Positions 12,538-25,731 of a DNA stretch of 64,000 nucleotides are shown here, one piece after another. Below the pieces are notes generated by a model. The model was not told the DNA's origin and made no database searches. It saw only the letters and a program-made list of their open reading frames with translations. Origin of the DNA: Rostrohypoxylon terebratum (lineage: Eukaryota; Ascomycota; Sordariomycetes; Xylariales; Hypoxylaceae); NCBI GenBank assembly GCA_022497145.1, contig MU385866.1, positions 310,001 through 374,000 of the forward strand, given 5' to 3'. Both the position numbers and the translations under genes were made by a program. Each line of letters starts with the position of its first letter. Position 1 is the first letter of the stretch.

Positions 12538-13204
12538 GATCGTTCTTGCCTTCGTTTCATCCAATCTACCAATTTAACTTTTCGACTTCTATTTACCTAA
12601 CATTTGTCAATTTCAATTGGAGTTATTTTTTTTCATTTCCGATCTGTGTCAATTTACCAATTCGAATGTTTGAATGTACCTAGTAGATGTGTACAATATC
12701 GCGAGGACTTTCCTTTTGTCACACACGCAAAATATGCCCCCCGCATTGTTATCTAAGGGACCGAGATCGGCCCACTAAATTTTGGTTTTTGTGATATGGA
12801 GGATTATCGTCCGCATCAAATCACTGCCGGTTACAAAGAAGACACTCACCGCTGAGCAACGGTTCACCACGGGCACGGAAGAAGAGGCATTGTACATCCG
12901 CGCTACCAATCCGCGATTCCATACAGTAAGCTCGACGGTGTGTCGCCTAGGTACTGCTAACACTGCGAAATACTGCGAATATTCCCGCTAAGTAATCTCG
13001 TCGCACATACTGGACGCACTGCACACACTGCACATTCGCACATTCGTACCATTCGTACACACACGCAACCGTACATACATGGGTTGGACTTGGACTTTGT
13101 AGCACCTTTCCGTCCTCCCCTTTTCAATCTTTGCGGTTCGCGGCTGGCTGTATAATTGCGCGACAACTTAGTAGTAAATCGTCTGGCAAGCCGTACCTTC
13201 GGCC
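12538..13204. other. Upstream region of the sideroflexin gene
   Basis: No gene is seen. The stretch 13010-13075 is a low-complexity CACA/CATTCG-type tract just before the gene. Confidence 0.4.
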
Positions 13205-14490
13205 ATGTCTGCCTCTTTGCCAGGAAATCGGGAGCCTCCCGAGTCACAGTATGACCTGAGCACGTATTGGGGTCGCGTCAAGCAGACTGCCACAATCACT
13301 GATCCAAGGTATGAAAGGGAACTTATGCTAGTGATACCGGATACTGGCAACCAGCAACTTATCTTGAGATATGGGATGAGCTCTATCTAATATGCAATTG
13401 TTGATAATAGAACACTCTTCGCCGGAAAACATGGCCTCGAACAAGCAAAGAAGCTACTGGTGGCATACAAGCAAGGCGAGATCAAGGACATGACACCGGA
13501 ATTATGGAAGGCCAAGAAGATTGTCGACTCTACACTACACCCCGGTATGGTAACATAAGGAGCTTGACCCAAGCTATAGGATAACTTCGAGCTGTTGAGC
13601 TAATCGCGTCTCCTAGATACTGGAGAGCCGGTGCTTCTACCTTTCCGCATGTCATGTTTTTGTTTGTCTAACCTGGTCGTCACTGTTGGCATGCTCACGC
13701 CAGGCCTTCAGGTAAATCCTCCGCGTTGCCATCTCCTAACATCTTCGTTCAGTATCACCCCAAATCGAAGAGAAGCTTACCTTTCACAACTTTATAATAG
13801 ACAACTGGAACAGTGCTCTGGCAAATCACCAACCAATCTCTCAACGTGGCCATTAACTACGCGAACGCGAATAAATCCACACCCCTATCCTACTCCAAGA
13901 TCGCGCAATCCTACTTCCTGGCGGTCGGCGCGTCGTGCTCGGTCGCCTTAGGTCTAAACGCGATCGTCCCGCGCCTGAAGCGCGTCTCCCCAGCCGCGAA
14001 ACTCGTGCTAGGCCGACTAGTCCCGTTCGCGGCCGTGGCGTCGGCGGGCGTGTTGAACGTGTTCCTCATGCGCGGCGAGGAAATCCGCACGGGTATCGAC
14101 GTCTACCCCGTGCTCTCCGAAGCGGACAAAGCGCAGTTCGCCAAGGAGGGCAAGGCCGAAAGCGAGGTGCCAAGCTTAGGCAAGAGCAAGAAGGCGGCGA
14201 CGCTCGCGGTTGCCGAGACGGCGATGAGTCGCGTGTTCAACTGCACGCCGGTCATGGCGATACCGCCGTTGCTGCTGGTCCGCTTGCAGCGCACGGAGTG
14301 GTTGAAGAAGAACCCCCGCTACACGATGCCCGTGAACGTGGGCTTGATCCTGGGAATGAGTTACCTGGCGCTGCCGTTCGCGCTGGCGGCGTTCCCGCAG
14401 AGGCAGAGGATCGGCGCGGATAGCTTGGAGGAGGAGTTTCACGGACGAGGGGGTGAGGGGGGGATGGTGGTTTTTAATCGTGGGATTTAG
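13205..14490 (+). CDS. FSF1: Sideroflexin-family mitochondrial carrier (Fsf1-like)
   Basis: Four exons: 13205-13308, 13411-13544, 13617-13711, 13801-14490; 340 residues, frame kept throughout. Family marks: YDLSTYWGRVKQTATITDPR at the N-terminus, KKIVDSTLHPDTGEPV (the HPDTGE signature), PFRMSCF, and NQSLNVAINYANAN. About four to five hydrophobic segments follow. Sideroflexins sit in the inner mitochondrial membrane; animal SFXN1 carries serine for one-carbon metabolism, and the yeast homologue is Fsf1. The last exon is clearly richer in G+C than the first three. The length matches the family (about 320-340), and the start is supported because the motif begins within 20 residues. Confidence 0.93.
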
Positions 14491-15138
14491 GCTGTAGTTT
14501 TAGTGATCCATCATCAAGCCACCTAAACTTACACCACTGCTGCCTGCCGTAGACAGAGTTGCGAGTTTGATGAGATTAACAGAGGTTTGGATCTCCCGAC
14601 ACCATTTCTCTCCACGAATGCATCATCGGCGGCGTTGGTGGATTTTAGAGTTTCCATAGCTGGTACCTAATGCGAGGCGTTTTGACATGATTTTTTTCTA
14701 TAAAAAAAGCAAAGGTTAAAAAATCACGAGTGAATTTCCACATGGGCAGATGGGTTCGACGGCCCGAGTTAAGGGGACACGGTTCTTATGAGGAGTCAAA
14801 ACGAGTATCAACGCTGTGACGGGGCGAAGGAAGGTTTTGCGATTCTTCCGTTTCATCATCGGATCACTTAAGACAAGACAAGACAAGAGATAATAGAAGA
14901 AGCGTATGATTGATTGAACGAAGTAACAAAACCTGATGATATTATTATACCTATCCTAGCGTATTATATATATATATATAGTTGGTAACTGCCTCTTTAG
15001 ATATACATACTACTAGTGTATTAGAAGTTTGTTTAATGACTGTTTTACGAGATGTGATATGCTGCTTCACGGGCGTCTGGGGTACATGTTTGCCGCGACG
15101 ATCCGGCTCTTTAGGGGGGGCGCTGTTAATACTATGGA

Positions 15139-15167
15139 GGGTTTGGGTTTGGGTTTGGGTTTGGGTT
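15139..15167 (+). repeat. GGGTTT hexanucleotide tandem repeat
   Basis: Nearly five copies of GGGTTT in a row. The four or more G triplets spaced by TTT could form a G-quadruplex. It is not the fungal telomere repeat TTAGGG. Confidence 0.8.
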
Positions 15168-17718
15168 CACTGTTCAGAAGGGGAAACGTGCCTAGCCGCG
15201 TGCCGCCTCGACGAACGGAACCCCTGGGGAAAATCATCGAGGGGAGGGGTTTAAGGGACTTTTTCAGGGTTAGGTCAACAAAGCAACAAAGGACAGGGCT
15301 ACTAATAGGACAAATGTCGTAATTTGCTGCCTGGCGTCCCGCCTGTTCGAGTGAATGAATCTATTCCGAAATGCGCCTGTTACTGTTACAGAAGCTATTA
15401 TTATTGCACGCACGCCTACTACCTAGTAGGCACCGAGTCATTACTCATAATACATATGAGTACGGAGGTATTCACGATCCTTTCTACTATTATTGAGTTT
15501 CGCATTCGGATTTTCTTGGGTTGGATCTGGGTGGGACGTAATTATTATGGTTCCTCCGAATTTTACGGACGAGGAAGATTTGTTCGAGAAGGACAGCGAC
15601 AAAAAAAAAAGACCGCAGTTGTCTACCGGAGGCTCGTGGAGGGTTGATCGACACAGGCTGACGGGAGGCGTTGCTACTGTGCAATTAACCTTCAGGGCTA
15701 GCATCAAACATAAGTGCTTAGGTAGGTACATACCTAGCTGCCTATGTAGCTGCCTAGTAGGCCTACAAGTGTAGTAGTTATAGTGGATGGACGACTGACG
15801 TTTCAATCCATCTCTAGTGAGGCTTTCTTCCTGCAGGCTCTAGGACATTGAGGCGATTATTTCTACTATATCATCCTGATAATCTTTTGGTGTATCTAAC
15901 TTGCCCTACTAGTACCGTATGAGGTTGCAAATCCACTTTCATCACTTTCATCCCAACAGGTAAAAACTGGGGAACTGTATAAACCGATTTATCCAGGCGG
16001 AGTTGCTGGGAAAGGGAAACAATGGTTGACTCGGTCAAAGTTTTGTGGGAACATGTGCATAATACATAATAGGTCCTGGGATATATGTACATAAGACCCT
16101 CCTTACATAGCAAGATACACGAATAGACAACCTAGGTCCTAGGTTATAAACGGAACGTGAGAAAGAAAAAGCACAAGATGGGAAAATTCGTAAGCCGAGG
16201 GGCTTTTCTTATACCTCAGCGACCCGCAATCTGTCCAGAGACGACGTAATGATGCTTCAGCCCAAAGTGAAAGTGCGACATTTCTGGCCTCGCGAGTCAT
16301 GATACGATTGAGTCCTGATATTTGCCACTCTTGTGAGCCCATGCCTGAACATGTTGTCTGCATAATATTCAACAATTTCAAACTTAATAGTTATAGGCCA
16401 CAACTAATAGGAGATAGCAAAAAGTGTTGACCACTTCTTTACTTGAGAGAAAAGAGGAGAATACTCTGACAATAGGGTTTGGTTATCACCAAAGGCACTC
16501 GGATCGTCATTATAATACTACAATACGGTCCAAGTTCAAGTGTTACTCACATTAGCATAGTATGGAACTAGTTGTGTCTTTTTCCTTTTCCCCTGTCAGC
16601 TGAGTGTTGGTCCGCTATCCCGACTCTGGCAAGCCTGATGGACCGGGAGAAGCGACCGATGAGTGAAGCTAGATACGTTGTATATGCATGCGGTAAGAAT
16701 CGAGAATACCTAAACTTGGGCGCAAATGTGTGTTATACATAATCCTCTTCTGAAGAGGAGAAGGAGGATAGGTAGGTAGGTATACAAGGTCAGCAAAAGG
16801 TTGCGAACTAGAATCTGAAAGCACATGCTTTCAAGACTATAAGCGAATGGTTGCTAGTACGTATGGGGTTAAAGGGATTCGGATTGCTCGAACTACGAGC
16901 CGAAAATCTTCCAAGGTTCCTTGTGGGTTGATCTGAAGTTGCAATAGCCAGGTGGACGGTGGTTGTTCTCGAATATCATGAACTGCCACGCGGCACAAAA
17001 CTGTGTGTCGCTTACATATTACGACGAGGGCTCGTCCTTTTTATCCTTTTCTTTCTTTTACGGTCAGCTGGGACACTAAGGGACCGGGCAGCCGGGAAAC
17101 TAAGAAACCCATTAGAAAGAATGGAGCGCGTCCCATTCCCATTATCAACCGACAGAGTGACGAAAGCTGCAAGTAAAATAAAAAGGAAAATCCGTGAAAA
17201 TCGTGAGAACGGTGCGGCGATACCTGGTACATCTACATACCTACTTAGTAAAACGTAGTAGTCGTACTATCCATGTACGTACCTATTTATGTACGTAGGT
17301 GACCGTGTTGTACTGAAGATGAGGGGAAAGCTAGTGCTGCAAGAGATGCAAGAGATGCATAGGCGACACCAAGATACAGGGCAGACTTGGACCAGCCGAG
17401 CATCTAGTACCAATAGTAGCGTGGCGATATTTGCCGTCTGCGCCTCGGGAATGTGTGTCGACGACAGGACGGGCAGGACGGGGTTCCTAAAAGGTCGTCG
17501 CTGGCAGAACTTTTTTTTTCTTGAATTTCTTGAATGCCTTGAATGCCATACATTTTTACTAGTATCCATGTACTGCACAGTAGCAGTAGCAGTAGTAGTT
17601 AGGGGACCCTGACTGGGCTGACTGGGACTCGACTGGACCGAAAAGGTTGACTGGATCTGATGTCAATGGAAATTCTACATACGAAAAGAATTGAGTGAAT
17701 CTTCAGGGCTCCGGGCTG

Positions 17719-17770
17719 TTTTTTATTTATTTTTATTTATTATTTATTTATTTATTTTTTTTTGATTTTA
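17719..17770 (+). repeat. TTTATTT low-complexity tract
   Basis: About 50 bases of almost pure T and A in tetra- or pentanucleotide units. It has no coding value. Confidence 0.8.
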
Positions 17771-20203
17771 AATTAAAGAATGTGCCTCTGTGTTTTCGAC
17801 GACGTCCTGAGAATTATCGTCTCAAGGCAACAAGACCGAGGAATGCTTGCCTTGATAGAAATCATTTCCATCCGTGGATAGCGTTGGATGGTGGTTATTT
17901 ATTATACACTATTGCCCCATCTTGGAAACTTGGGTCCTGGGTCGTCGAAGACAAAAAAATGTTGTGAACGAATGTCAGCGAGGAACATCTGGAAAAGTAC
18001 CGGAATACAACTTGGATGTACTACCGGTTGCCGTATCGACAAGACAAGAATTAGCGATAAACTGATAATGGATGGAAAGCACGTCCAATCCCTGGCTGTT
18101 TTTAGTTCCTTCTTAGGTAAGTTGGAAATCTCAAGTCGCAGGGACCCATAAAAATGATGAAAATGATGAAATCCGTCAAGGTTTGCGAAGATACACTGTG
18201 CTTGAGACACACTTAAACACCACTTAAACACTAAAACAGGCTAAGGTTCACCCGTATCTGTTAGTATCTGCTTACATATGGATATACTTTACTCCACGTT
18301 CCATACCGTGTGAGAAGCTGGGATGGATATTATTGTTTCCTTTATTTTTTTATTACCTTTTGACCTTTCACGTAGTATAATTTATTATTTTTGGTACGTT
18401 CGACGCTTGCGCAAATAGGTAATTTCTGAGGCGAATTATCAGACGAATTGGCCCACCTATTACTTCATCCTCACCACACCACACCGTACAAGGACATAAA
18501 GCCCATCCATACCAACCCCAAGCAGCCAAACAACGTGGGCGAAGTCCGAAACAAGCGGTAGACCCGTGAATCCGCGAAGTACCAAGTCTCAACTGTCTAG
18601 CAGTATCTACCCTACCAGGGCTGCTAAAAGCTACCAGCCTACCACCACTACTACTACTACTACTGTCTACATACTAGGTAGGTACCAGGTCTACATGGTA
18701 GGGTACCGGGTATCTGATGTATTCATTGTATTGATGTATGCCTGTTCACGCAGCTCCAGGCTTGTCATCACACAGCCCAGTCAGTCTACCTGTCTACCAG
18801 TGCCAGTGCCTGGTGCGTTGTGAGAACCGACAAGTAAACCACCACCTCATCCTGCATCTGCGGCAACGTAAGAGTTTATTCACTTTCTCGACTCACGAAT
18901 CCCTATCTCTCTCTCCTCGTTGCTCTCCCTCTGCTCTCAACATCATCCGAGTGTCGAGATCGTCTTCTTGTTTGCTTCTTTCCTCCACGAGCAGACTGTT
19001 TTGCAATCATATCGCTGCATAGCCTATCGTTCTGGTGTTGTTGATACGGAGACGATGCCCTATTTTTACCCCCAGTAGCCTGTGCTTTTGGTTACAGGGA
19101 GTGAAAACGAAACCGTCAACGACATTCGACCGACAAATATTCAGGATTCTAATAGGTGCCGACAGGACGCCCCTTTGCAAATATACTTTTTTTCTGTCGA
19201 CGGGAGATATTTCGAACCGAGACACTTTCCTACATTACCAAGAAAACTTCTTGCACATTTGCACGACCAAATAATTCCTACCTTTGCCTACTATACTTAG
19301 GACCTAGGTCCTGCATATCAACTGTCTAGCGATCTACACCCACCCTACTACGACTTACGACTTACACACGACTTACATACAACTTATACTTATGCCACAA
19401 ACAAACCAACATAATCGAGGAGGAAATACACAATAAAAGAAAACGGGACGGAACAATTAATTTTTCAGATCGAAAAAAAATCTTGCTTTACACTATTTTT
19501 GGACTATTGCTCGACTTTTCCCTTGGTTCAACGACATATTCCGGAATAATCGGTACAATTGGAACCCGTTTCCAAACTTTCCAGCCAATCTACCTAGGTA
19601 CACAAGTTCCTGAAGTCAGCCTACGACTTGAACTGAAAACTAGAAACTCGCTGGTTCTGCTGGGCATAGTGGCTGCTTAGGTGCTCCAGTGCCACCAACA
19701 GCGCTATATTTCTTTCGCTAGTGGTTTCCCAATTTATTCCCGGTCCAATTGCCCTGTTGCCCTGTTGCCCTGCCTAAAAAAACTTACGGCGGCAGTGGCC
19801 CTCTCTGGCATTTGAGTTTCGCTTTTTTGACTTTCTGGCTTTTTTTCCCTCTAGCACAGAAGCACAGAAAAAATCAATCTAAAGTTCCCTTCTGATTCCC
19901 CTTGCCATTGGCCAAAAAACTTGCGACCGCAACAGGCGGGAAAAAGGACGCTAGGTACCTACAGAGGCTTCCCTAGGTATTTAGCCTACCTAACTCCGTA
20001 CTTTTTTAGCACCTCCAGGGCTGTTTCTGGGCTCTAGCCTCTAGCCTCTAGTACTGCACTGTACTCTACAGTACACTGGGAAGGTGCACGAAACAATTCC
20101 CAGGTTTCCCAACCGCCATCCTAAGCCCCCAGGTCCCAAACCCAAACTCCACGAACTCTTTCACCTCCTCTCCCTCTCCCTTCTACATTGACATTGTTGT
20201 AAG

Positions 20204-22612
20204 ATGTCAACGCCGACAACCGCCACGGCAACACTTCCTCCACATTATCGCCACCACCATCACTCTTCTCACCACTATCCACCGTATCCAAATTTGTCCA
20301 CTGCTGGTTCATCTTATCGTGCTGTTGCTATTACTGGTGTCGCTTCAAGCCCCATCATCCCCACTACCACTTCGACGGCCTCGACGGCAACAGTGTCCAA
20401 TCAACACCAGGGTCAATCCTCTTCCTACACTACCAGCCAGCTTTACTCTGCTTCTAGCCAAACCTTGCGCCCTTCTCCAAATGGAGTAGCTGCATCGATT
20501 GCCACTACGAGACCGACTCAAGATTCTGCGAGAACCAATTCAACTCCTCGTTTAGACCCATACAAAGCCAGCATGCCTCCCTCAACCGCTTCAACAACTC
20601 AGACCTTCAGCGACGGTCAACCGAGAAAACGCCGAAGATCCAAGGAGCCAGATTGGAAGACTTTCTACAAGAATGGATTGCCTAAAGAAATTATCGTCAT
20701 CGATGATACACCAGAACCGGATGAAAAATCAACCGTCACTTCGTCCCGAACGCAAGCAAATGATGACGCTACACGTCACGGTCCCAAGAGACGAAGGAAG
20801 GAGGATGTAGTTCGCAACGACGATGCGTATAGCAGAGCAAATGGTTCCTACCAGCAAACTTCCAATAGCGGTTCTACGTCGACCGATCGTACGACTTCCG
20901 CCCACAACACAACGGCTGCCACATCTCTTGGCTCTTTGTCTTCGAATGGCCAGTACGACTACGAGAGTCGTCAAGTAGGTCAGAAGAGGAAGAGGACCAG
21001 ACAGCAAATCGCTCAAGAGGCAAAGAGACGGGAAATAGAAGTTCTCGGAGATGCGTTCGTCACGTACCGCCCGCCTCAGAAGCCTGTGAAGAAAGCCGGT
21101 GATGTAACAGTTCGATCTGTTAATGATGTAAGTCCGCTTGTATAGATTTTTGTGGATCGATTATTAACAATTGTATTATAGCGCTCTGATCAGAGACACC
21201 AAAGAGTTGATGACGATGATGGCCACTACATCGTCGTTCCCGATGCCGACCTTACCCCCCAATGTACGTTCACACCAATCTCTTCCTATACATGAACTCA
21301 TACCTAACGAATGAATAGATCAAATGATCAAACTACTCGGACAAGGCACGTTTGGTAAAGTCGTGCAGGCTCGGGACAGGAAAAGGAATAAGCTGGTTGC
21401 AATCAAGATTATTCGAGCAGTTCAGAAGTACCGAGATGCCTCGAGAATCGAATTGCGTGTGCTTCAGACCTTAAAGGCCAACGACGAGGAAAACCGAAAC
21501 AGGTGTATACACCTTCGCGACTGTTTTGATTTCCGCGGCCATATCTGCATTGTCATGGACCTCCTTGGCTCCAGCGTTTTCGACTTCCTTAAAAGCAACA
21601 ACTTCGTCCCCTTTCCAAACAGCCAGATCCAGAGCTTTGCCCGTCAACTATTCACCAGTGTGGCCTGTGAGTAATCTTTCCCGTATTACTAATATGTTAC
21701 TTTTATTAACTCTTTCTTAGTTCTACACGACCTGAATCTCATACACACCGATTTGAAGCCGGAGAATATCCTGCTATGTGACAGTACATATCAGACTTTT
21801 ACTTACAACCGACGAATACCGTCGTCCTCGGCCGGCGTGAATCGACAGGCTACGCAACGCAAAGTTCTCCTGGATACTGAGATCCGACTTATCGATTTTG
21901 GATCTGCCACTTTCCAAGACGAATACCATTCATCCGTCGTTTCCACGCGACATTACCGAGCCCCCGAAATCATCCTTGGTCTCGGCTGGTCCTTCCCTTG
22001 CGATATATGGAGTATCGGCTGTATCCTAGTCGAATTCTTCACCGGCGACGCCCTCTTCCAAACGCACGATAATCTCGAACACCTGGCTATGATGGAGAAC
22101 GTCTGCGACTGTCGCATAGACAACCACCTCGTTCAAACCGTGAACAAGATGGCTACACGAAGCACAGGAAATGCCGCATCCAAGTATGGCACTCGTGGCC
22201 GTCACGATTACATCCCAAAGATCTCATCGACTAACACCGCTTCCAGGTACTTCAAAAGATTGAAGTTAGACTACCCTACTGCAGAGACCACGCGAGCTTC
22301 GAGACGATTCGTCAAGAATATGAAGCGTCTTAGTGTACGTTAACGTTACTTGACTTTTGTTCTACACAAATCACTGACATACTACAGGACATCATACCTG
22401 CATCAAGCCCGTTCCTCAGGTCTTTCTTGGACCTTCTACAAAGGATTTTCGTTTACGACCCGGCAAAGCGAATTACCGCTCGTCAAGCTCTAGAGCACGA
22501 GTGGTTCCGGGAGGCGGCCATTCCCGACGATGGCACCGAGGCTGCGAAGATTCGGTTAGAAAGAATGAGGGAACATGAGTACCCCGCTAGTCGGGGTGTG
22601 GCGGTAGCGTAA
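20204..22612 (+). CDS. LAMMER (CLK-family) dual-specificity protein kinase
   Basis: Five exons: 20204-21127, 21182-21263, 21319-21666, 21721-22334, 22388-22612; 730 residues. Residues 1-335 are a disordered Ser/Thr/His-rich region with basic RKRRRS-type patches that look like nuclear-localisation signals. The kinase domain starts near 336: GQGTFG loop 343-348, Lys365 in VAIK, catalytic HTDLKPEN 460-467 (Asp462), DFG Asp510, and the family-defining EHLAMME at 571-577. LAMMER kinases (yeast Kns1, fission yeast Lkh1, animal CLK) phosphorylate SR-type splicing factors and affect cell cycle, stress and, in filamentous fungi, development. A long His/Pro/Ser-rich N-terminus is usual in fungal members. 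Confidence 0.95.
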
Positions 22613-23493
22613 TGGGATAATGACGGTGTATATCACCAATCTAGTAATGACGCGGCATTGATACCAAAACGAACCTGTATATTTGGAATGGGTTGAGGCC
22701 TAGCATTCTCACATTGCGATTGTGGATTGAAGTGCCATTGGGCTTAGGCAAAGGGTGAAGGGGGTTGGGCGTTCAGGCCAGCATTTTTGTGCGATTAGTT
22801 ATCAGGCATTGAGCATACGTTACGTAAAATGGTCAGCAGCCTCTACGCCATGTAGACGGGACGACTCGCGACGTTTTCTCAATATAAAGCCCATTGCGAT
22901 GGGTGGCAGTTCCCATGGTGGAGACATGATATTCTCATCTGGTCACATAATGTGAGAGCCTTCGTCTGGGCATTCAAAAGAGCGAGAGGCCGTCGTGACC
23001 AATCTACTTAAGGGAATTCAACCACAACCACATAATCTCGTAAGTCTCCTCACTTATGATTTCTAGAATGCTACCGTTGACTCTACAGACTAAGGGAAAC
23101 GTCATATATATTCTCTTCGCCATTGTGCGGGAAAGGTCCAGTTGTATCGAGAACAATTTGCTTGTCTTGGGGACGAGTGCCTGTTGGCTTTGTCGAGACT
23201 ACGAAACAAAGGAGGTTATTGTCCATCATGGCCTATATATCTTACCAAACTACCCGATACTTCGAATCTCCATCCTTGTTGTGCTACTAGCGTCCCGTGC
23301 GAGAACAATGACTGAGATTTCTATAGTATATACAGAGGCGCCTACCAGCGATTTTGGAGGTATTGTAGCTGGTCCCAAAAATTGGCGTCTTGTTTTTTTA
23401 TCACTTACAAGCATACAGCCAATTCTCTATCAACATAATCAGACGAATCCAAAGAATCAAAGTTAGTACGAAAGAAAAATCAAGCTTGACAAA
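22613..23493. other. Intergenic region between LAMMER kinase and hypothetical protein
   Basis: It holds the kinase 3' flank and the promoter of the next gene. A 136-codon open frame (23056-23466) ends just before the next start. It has no recognisable features and is treated as chance. Confidence 0.4.
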
Positions 23494-24988
23494 ATGAGTG
23501 TCGATGTTAGAGATCTTTCGGGTGCCAATGTTAAATGTCTGACGAAACTTCTATCCCGGCGCCCGGAATACGGCATCGCAATGCCATCGCGAAGGTGGCT
23601 TAGTAGACAAGATGAGAAGCTCAAGACACTCCCGAGCGAGCTGCTCCGCACGTCAAATCTCCTGAAACGTCTCGTCATCAAGATCGCCGACAAGATCGAT
23701 CCAAGTGTGATAGACCCGAGAGCTGTCTTGTGTAAGACCCACGCGAGCCTAAACCCCTTTCTCATTCGCCGCCTTTTTCTGGCCGTCGCTTACGAGGTCA
23801 CCGTCCACACCGACTTGCTCCGCTCGTGGAAAGATAGGAAAGACTACCCAATCATATCGGCTTTCGTTGGCCGCGTAGACGCTATCGCTGCCCTCTGGAC
23901 AGAGCCCGAACTGTACAAGAAATGTTACGGGATGGCGCCTTTCGAGAGCCACATGGTCTGTGTCAGATCGGGTTGCGAGGCATGCATCCTAAGCGCCGTA
24001 GGTGCTAACGCTCGTGTCCTTGCAGACTTGCGAACTATTCTGATTGACCGAGTAGAGAGACGCTTGCCTCGACCAGACGGTCGCTCGGCGAAAGAGCCTA
24101 GGCTCGCTCGTTTTGTCGATGGGTGGATCGACCACCTCGGAGAAGAAAGAGCGGGTAGGTGTAGGGAACTGAGCGATCACGTATTGACGGAGCTCAGGGC
24201 CACGCGACCCCAAGTATCTCAATGGCGGAGCCGGCGAAAAAAAGAAATCGGAAGATCTAGAAGCAAGAGGCCGATTTATAAGGAGTTACGAATTACCGGC
24301 TCGACTCCTCAGTTAAGCAGCATCCCGAACACCTCAGGGCACAGGAGGAGAACGAGGAACGGGATCCCGGTGGCCATGGTCGACAAAGAGGGCGCGGAAG
24401 AGCAAAGGAGAATGGCCATGTTTAGCATGACTAAAGAGGCTGAAGGAGCTAAAAGCATCTTCAGGCCGGATAGCATGTGCGATTACTCTCAACTCGGGCC
24501 ACCGCGGATGACTGCGTATGATCCGACTCACTCGATCATCGGAGGACGGCAGAGCGCTCCTCCTCTGAGCAGGGAATCCAGCGGGGAATTCAGCAAGAGA
24601 TCCAAGACCTACGAAGACTACGAAGAGGTGGACGAGGAAGCGAACTTCGCTCGAAACCTGGAAGAAGAAGAAGAAAGTCGGTCCAAAGTGACGGACTGGT
24701 ACGCCACAAGGCTGGCCGAGTGCCAAGCAGATCTATCACCGGACGATGCGAGATCTGTTTTGTCGTCGGTGCACCCAGCTTTCCAGCCGCCCAAGACGTT
24801 CAGTCACATATCCGCCACCCCGACACCGCTCCGACTCAAGAAGAACCAGCCACCGCCCAGCGCGGGACTTGCCGATAGCCAGAGCGCGTGGACAGATGTC
24901 ACGGCGCGTACGTGCAACACCAACGCCGGCTACGACGCCCCACCCGTACCGAGGGTGCCATCAACGTACAACGGCGAGAGCAGCGGCC

Positions 24989-25021
<33 letters not shown>

Positions 25022-25731
25022 GCAACAGCAACAACCTAAGACGCACCTCCAGCATCCGTACGCCTAGGCCTCGGTCCGCCATATCGAATCGCCCCCAAAG
25101 CCAGTCCTATCGCGCCTACACCAGCTCCTCCATATACTCCGACCAACCCCCACCCTCTTCGATCCCGCCCTTCGAAAGCCGCAACCGTCGCACCTCCGGC
25201 AGGGGGTCCGCGCCGCCTAGACAGTCCGTTCGCCGGTTCGCGTTCGACGACCCTCTGGAGTGCGGATCGCGCGGCTCCACCTCAGCGAGGAGCCAAAGCC
25301 AGAGGGAGTACATGAAGAAGTACAGGCCGATCCGCGACTTCGCACGCGAGGACAACCCGTTCACGAGCGGGAATGCGCGCACGGAGTCGGGGGCCACAAG
25401 CAGCAGCAGCAGCAGTAGGTACGCGAGCCGCGTGCCGCCGATGACGGCTTCTGTCTCTTCCCCCTCCTCGTATACGGGAGCCGACGGTAGCATCGTCGTC
25501 ATCAGGGATGTGAGCGAGGACTTCGGCCCCCCGACGCCTGGGCCTAACGACCGCCAGGAGTGGGATTTTCCTATCGTGGGGGACGGCGCGTATGACGAGT
25601 TGGACGATAGCGCGTCCTTGATGCCGGATGACTCGCTGTCGGCGTTTGGCGAGTGGCGGCCTGCTGGCGAGGAGGTACATCCTTGGGGTAGGTTCGCGAG
25701 GAGGGGGATGGGGAATGATGGGATGATATAG
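23494..25731 (+). CDS. Hypothetical protein with folded N-terminus and disordered, Asn-repeat C-terminus
   Basis: A single uninterrupted frame of 745 residues. Residues 1-240 look globular, with helix-like leucine spacing and several cysteines (a GCEACILSAVGANARVLADL segment near 160-180). They are likely the conserved part. After residue ~250 the protein is disordered and rich in Ser, Arg and Pro, with acidic EEEEESRS and a run of ten Asn encoded by an AAC microsatellite at 24991-25020. I cannot assign a family or function. There is no signal peptide or membrane segment, so a cytosolic or nuclear location is inferred. The start context AAAATGAG is reasonable. Confidence 0.8.
24991..25035 (+). 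repeat. AAC microsatellite inside a coding region
   Basis: Ten consecutive AAC codons followed by interrupted AGC/AAC codons. It encodes poly-Asn within the 23494-25731 protein. Such tracts vary in length between strains. Confidence 0.9.

Larger units (their letters stand above)
14491..20203. other. 5.7-kb region without recognisable genes upstream of the LAMMER kinase
   Basis: No frame here has protein-like composition, and no exons could be joined into a known family. It holds many simple tracts (TA repeat near 14968-14981, GGGTTT repeat at 15139-15167, TTTATTT runs near 17719-17770) and repeated TACCTAGGTA-like palindromes. It may carry promoters, long untranslated leaders of the kinase gene, or non-coding RNA. 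The sequence alone does not decide. Confidence 0.5.

Noticed and set aside
15139..15167. Internal telomere-like repeat
   Set aside because: The unit is GGGTTT, not the fungal TTAGGG, and it is only about 29 bases long.
23056..23466. 136-codon plus-strand frame before the 23494 gene
   Set aside because: No conserved features; it ends within the likely promoter of the next gene and appears to be chance.
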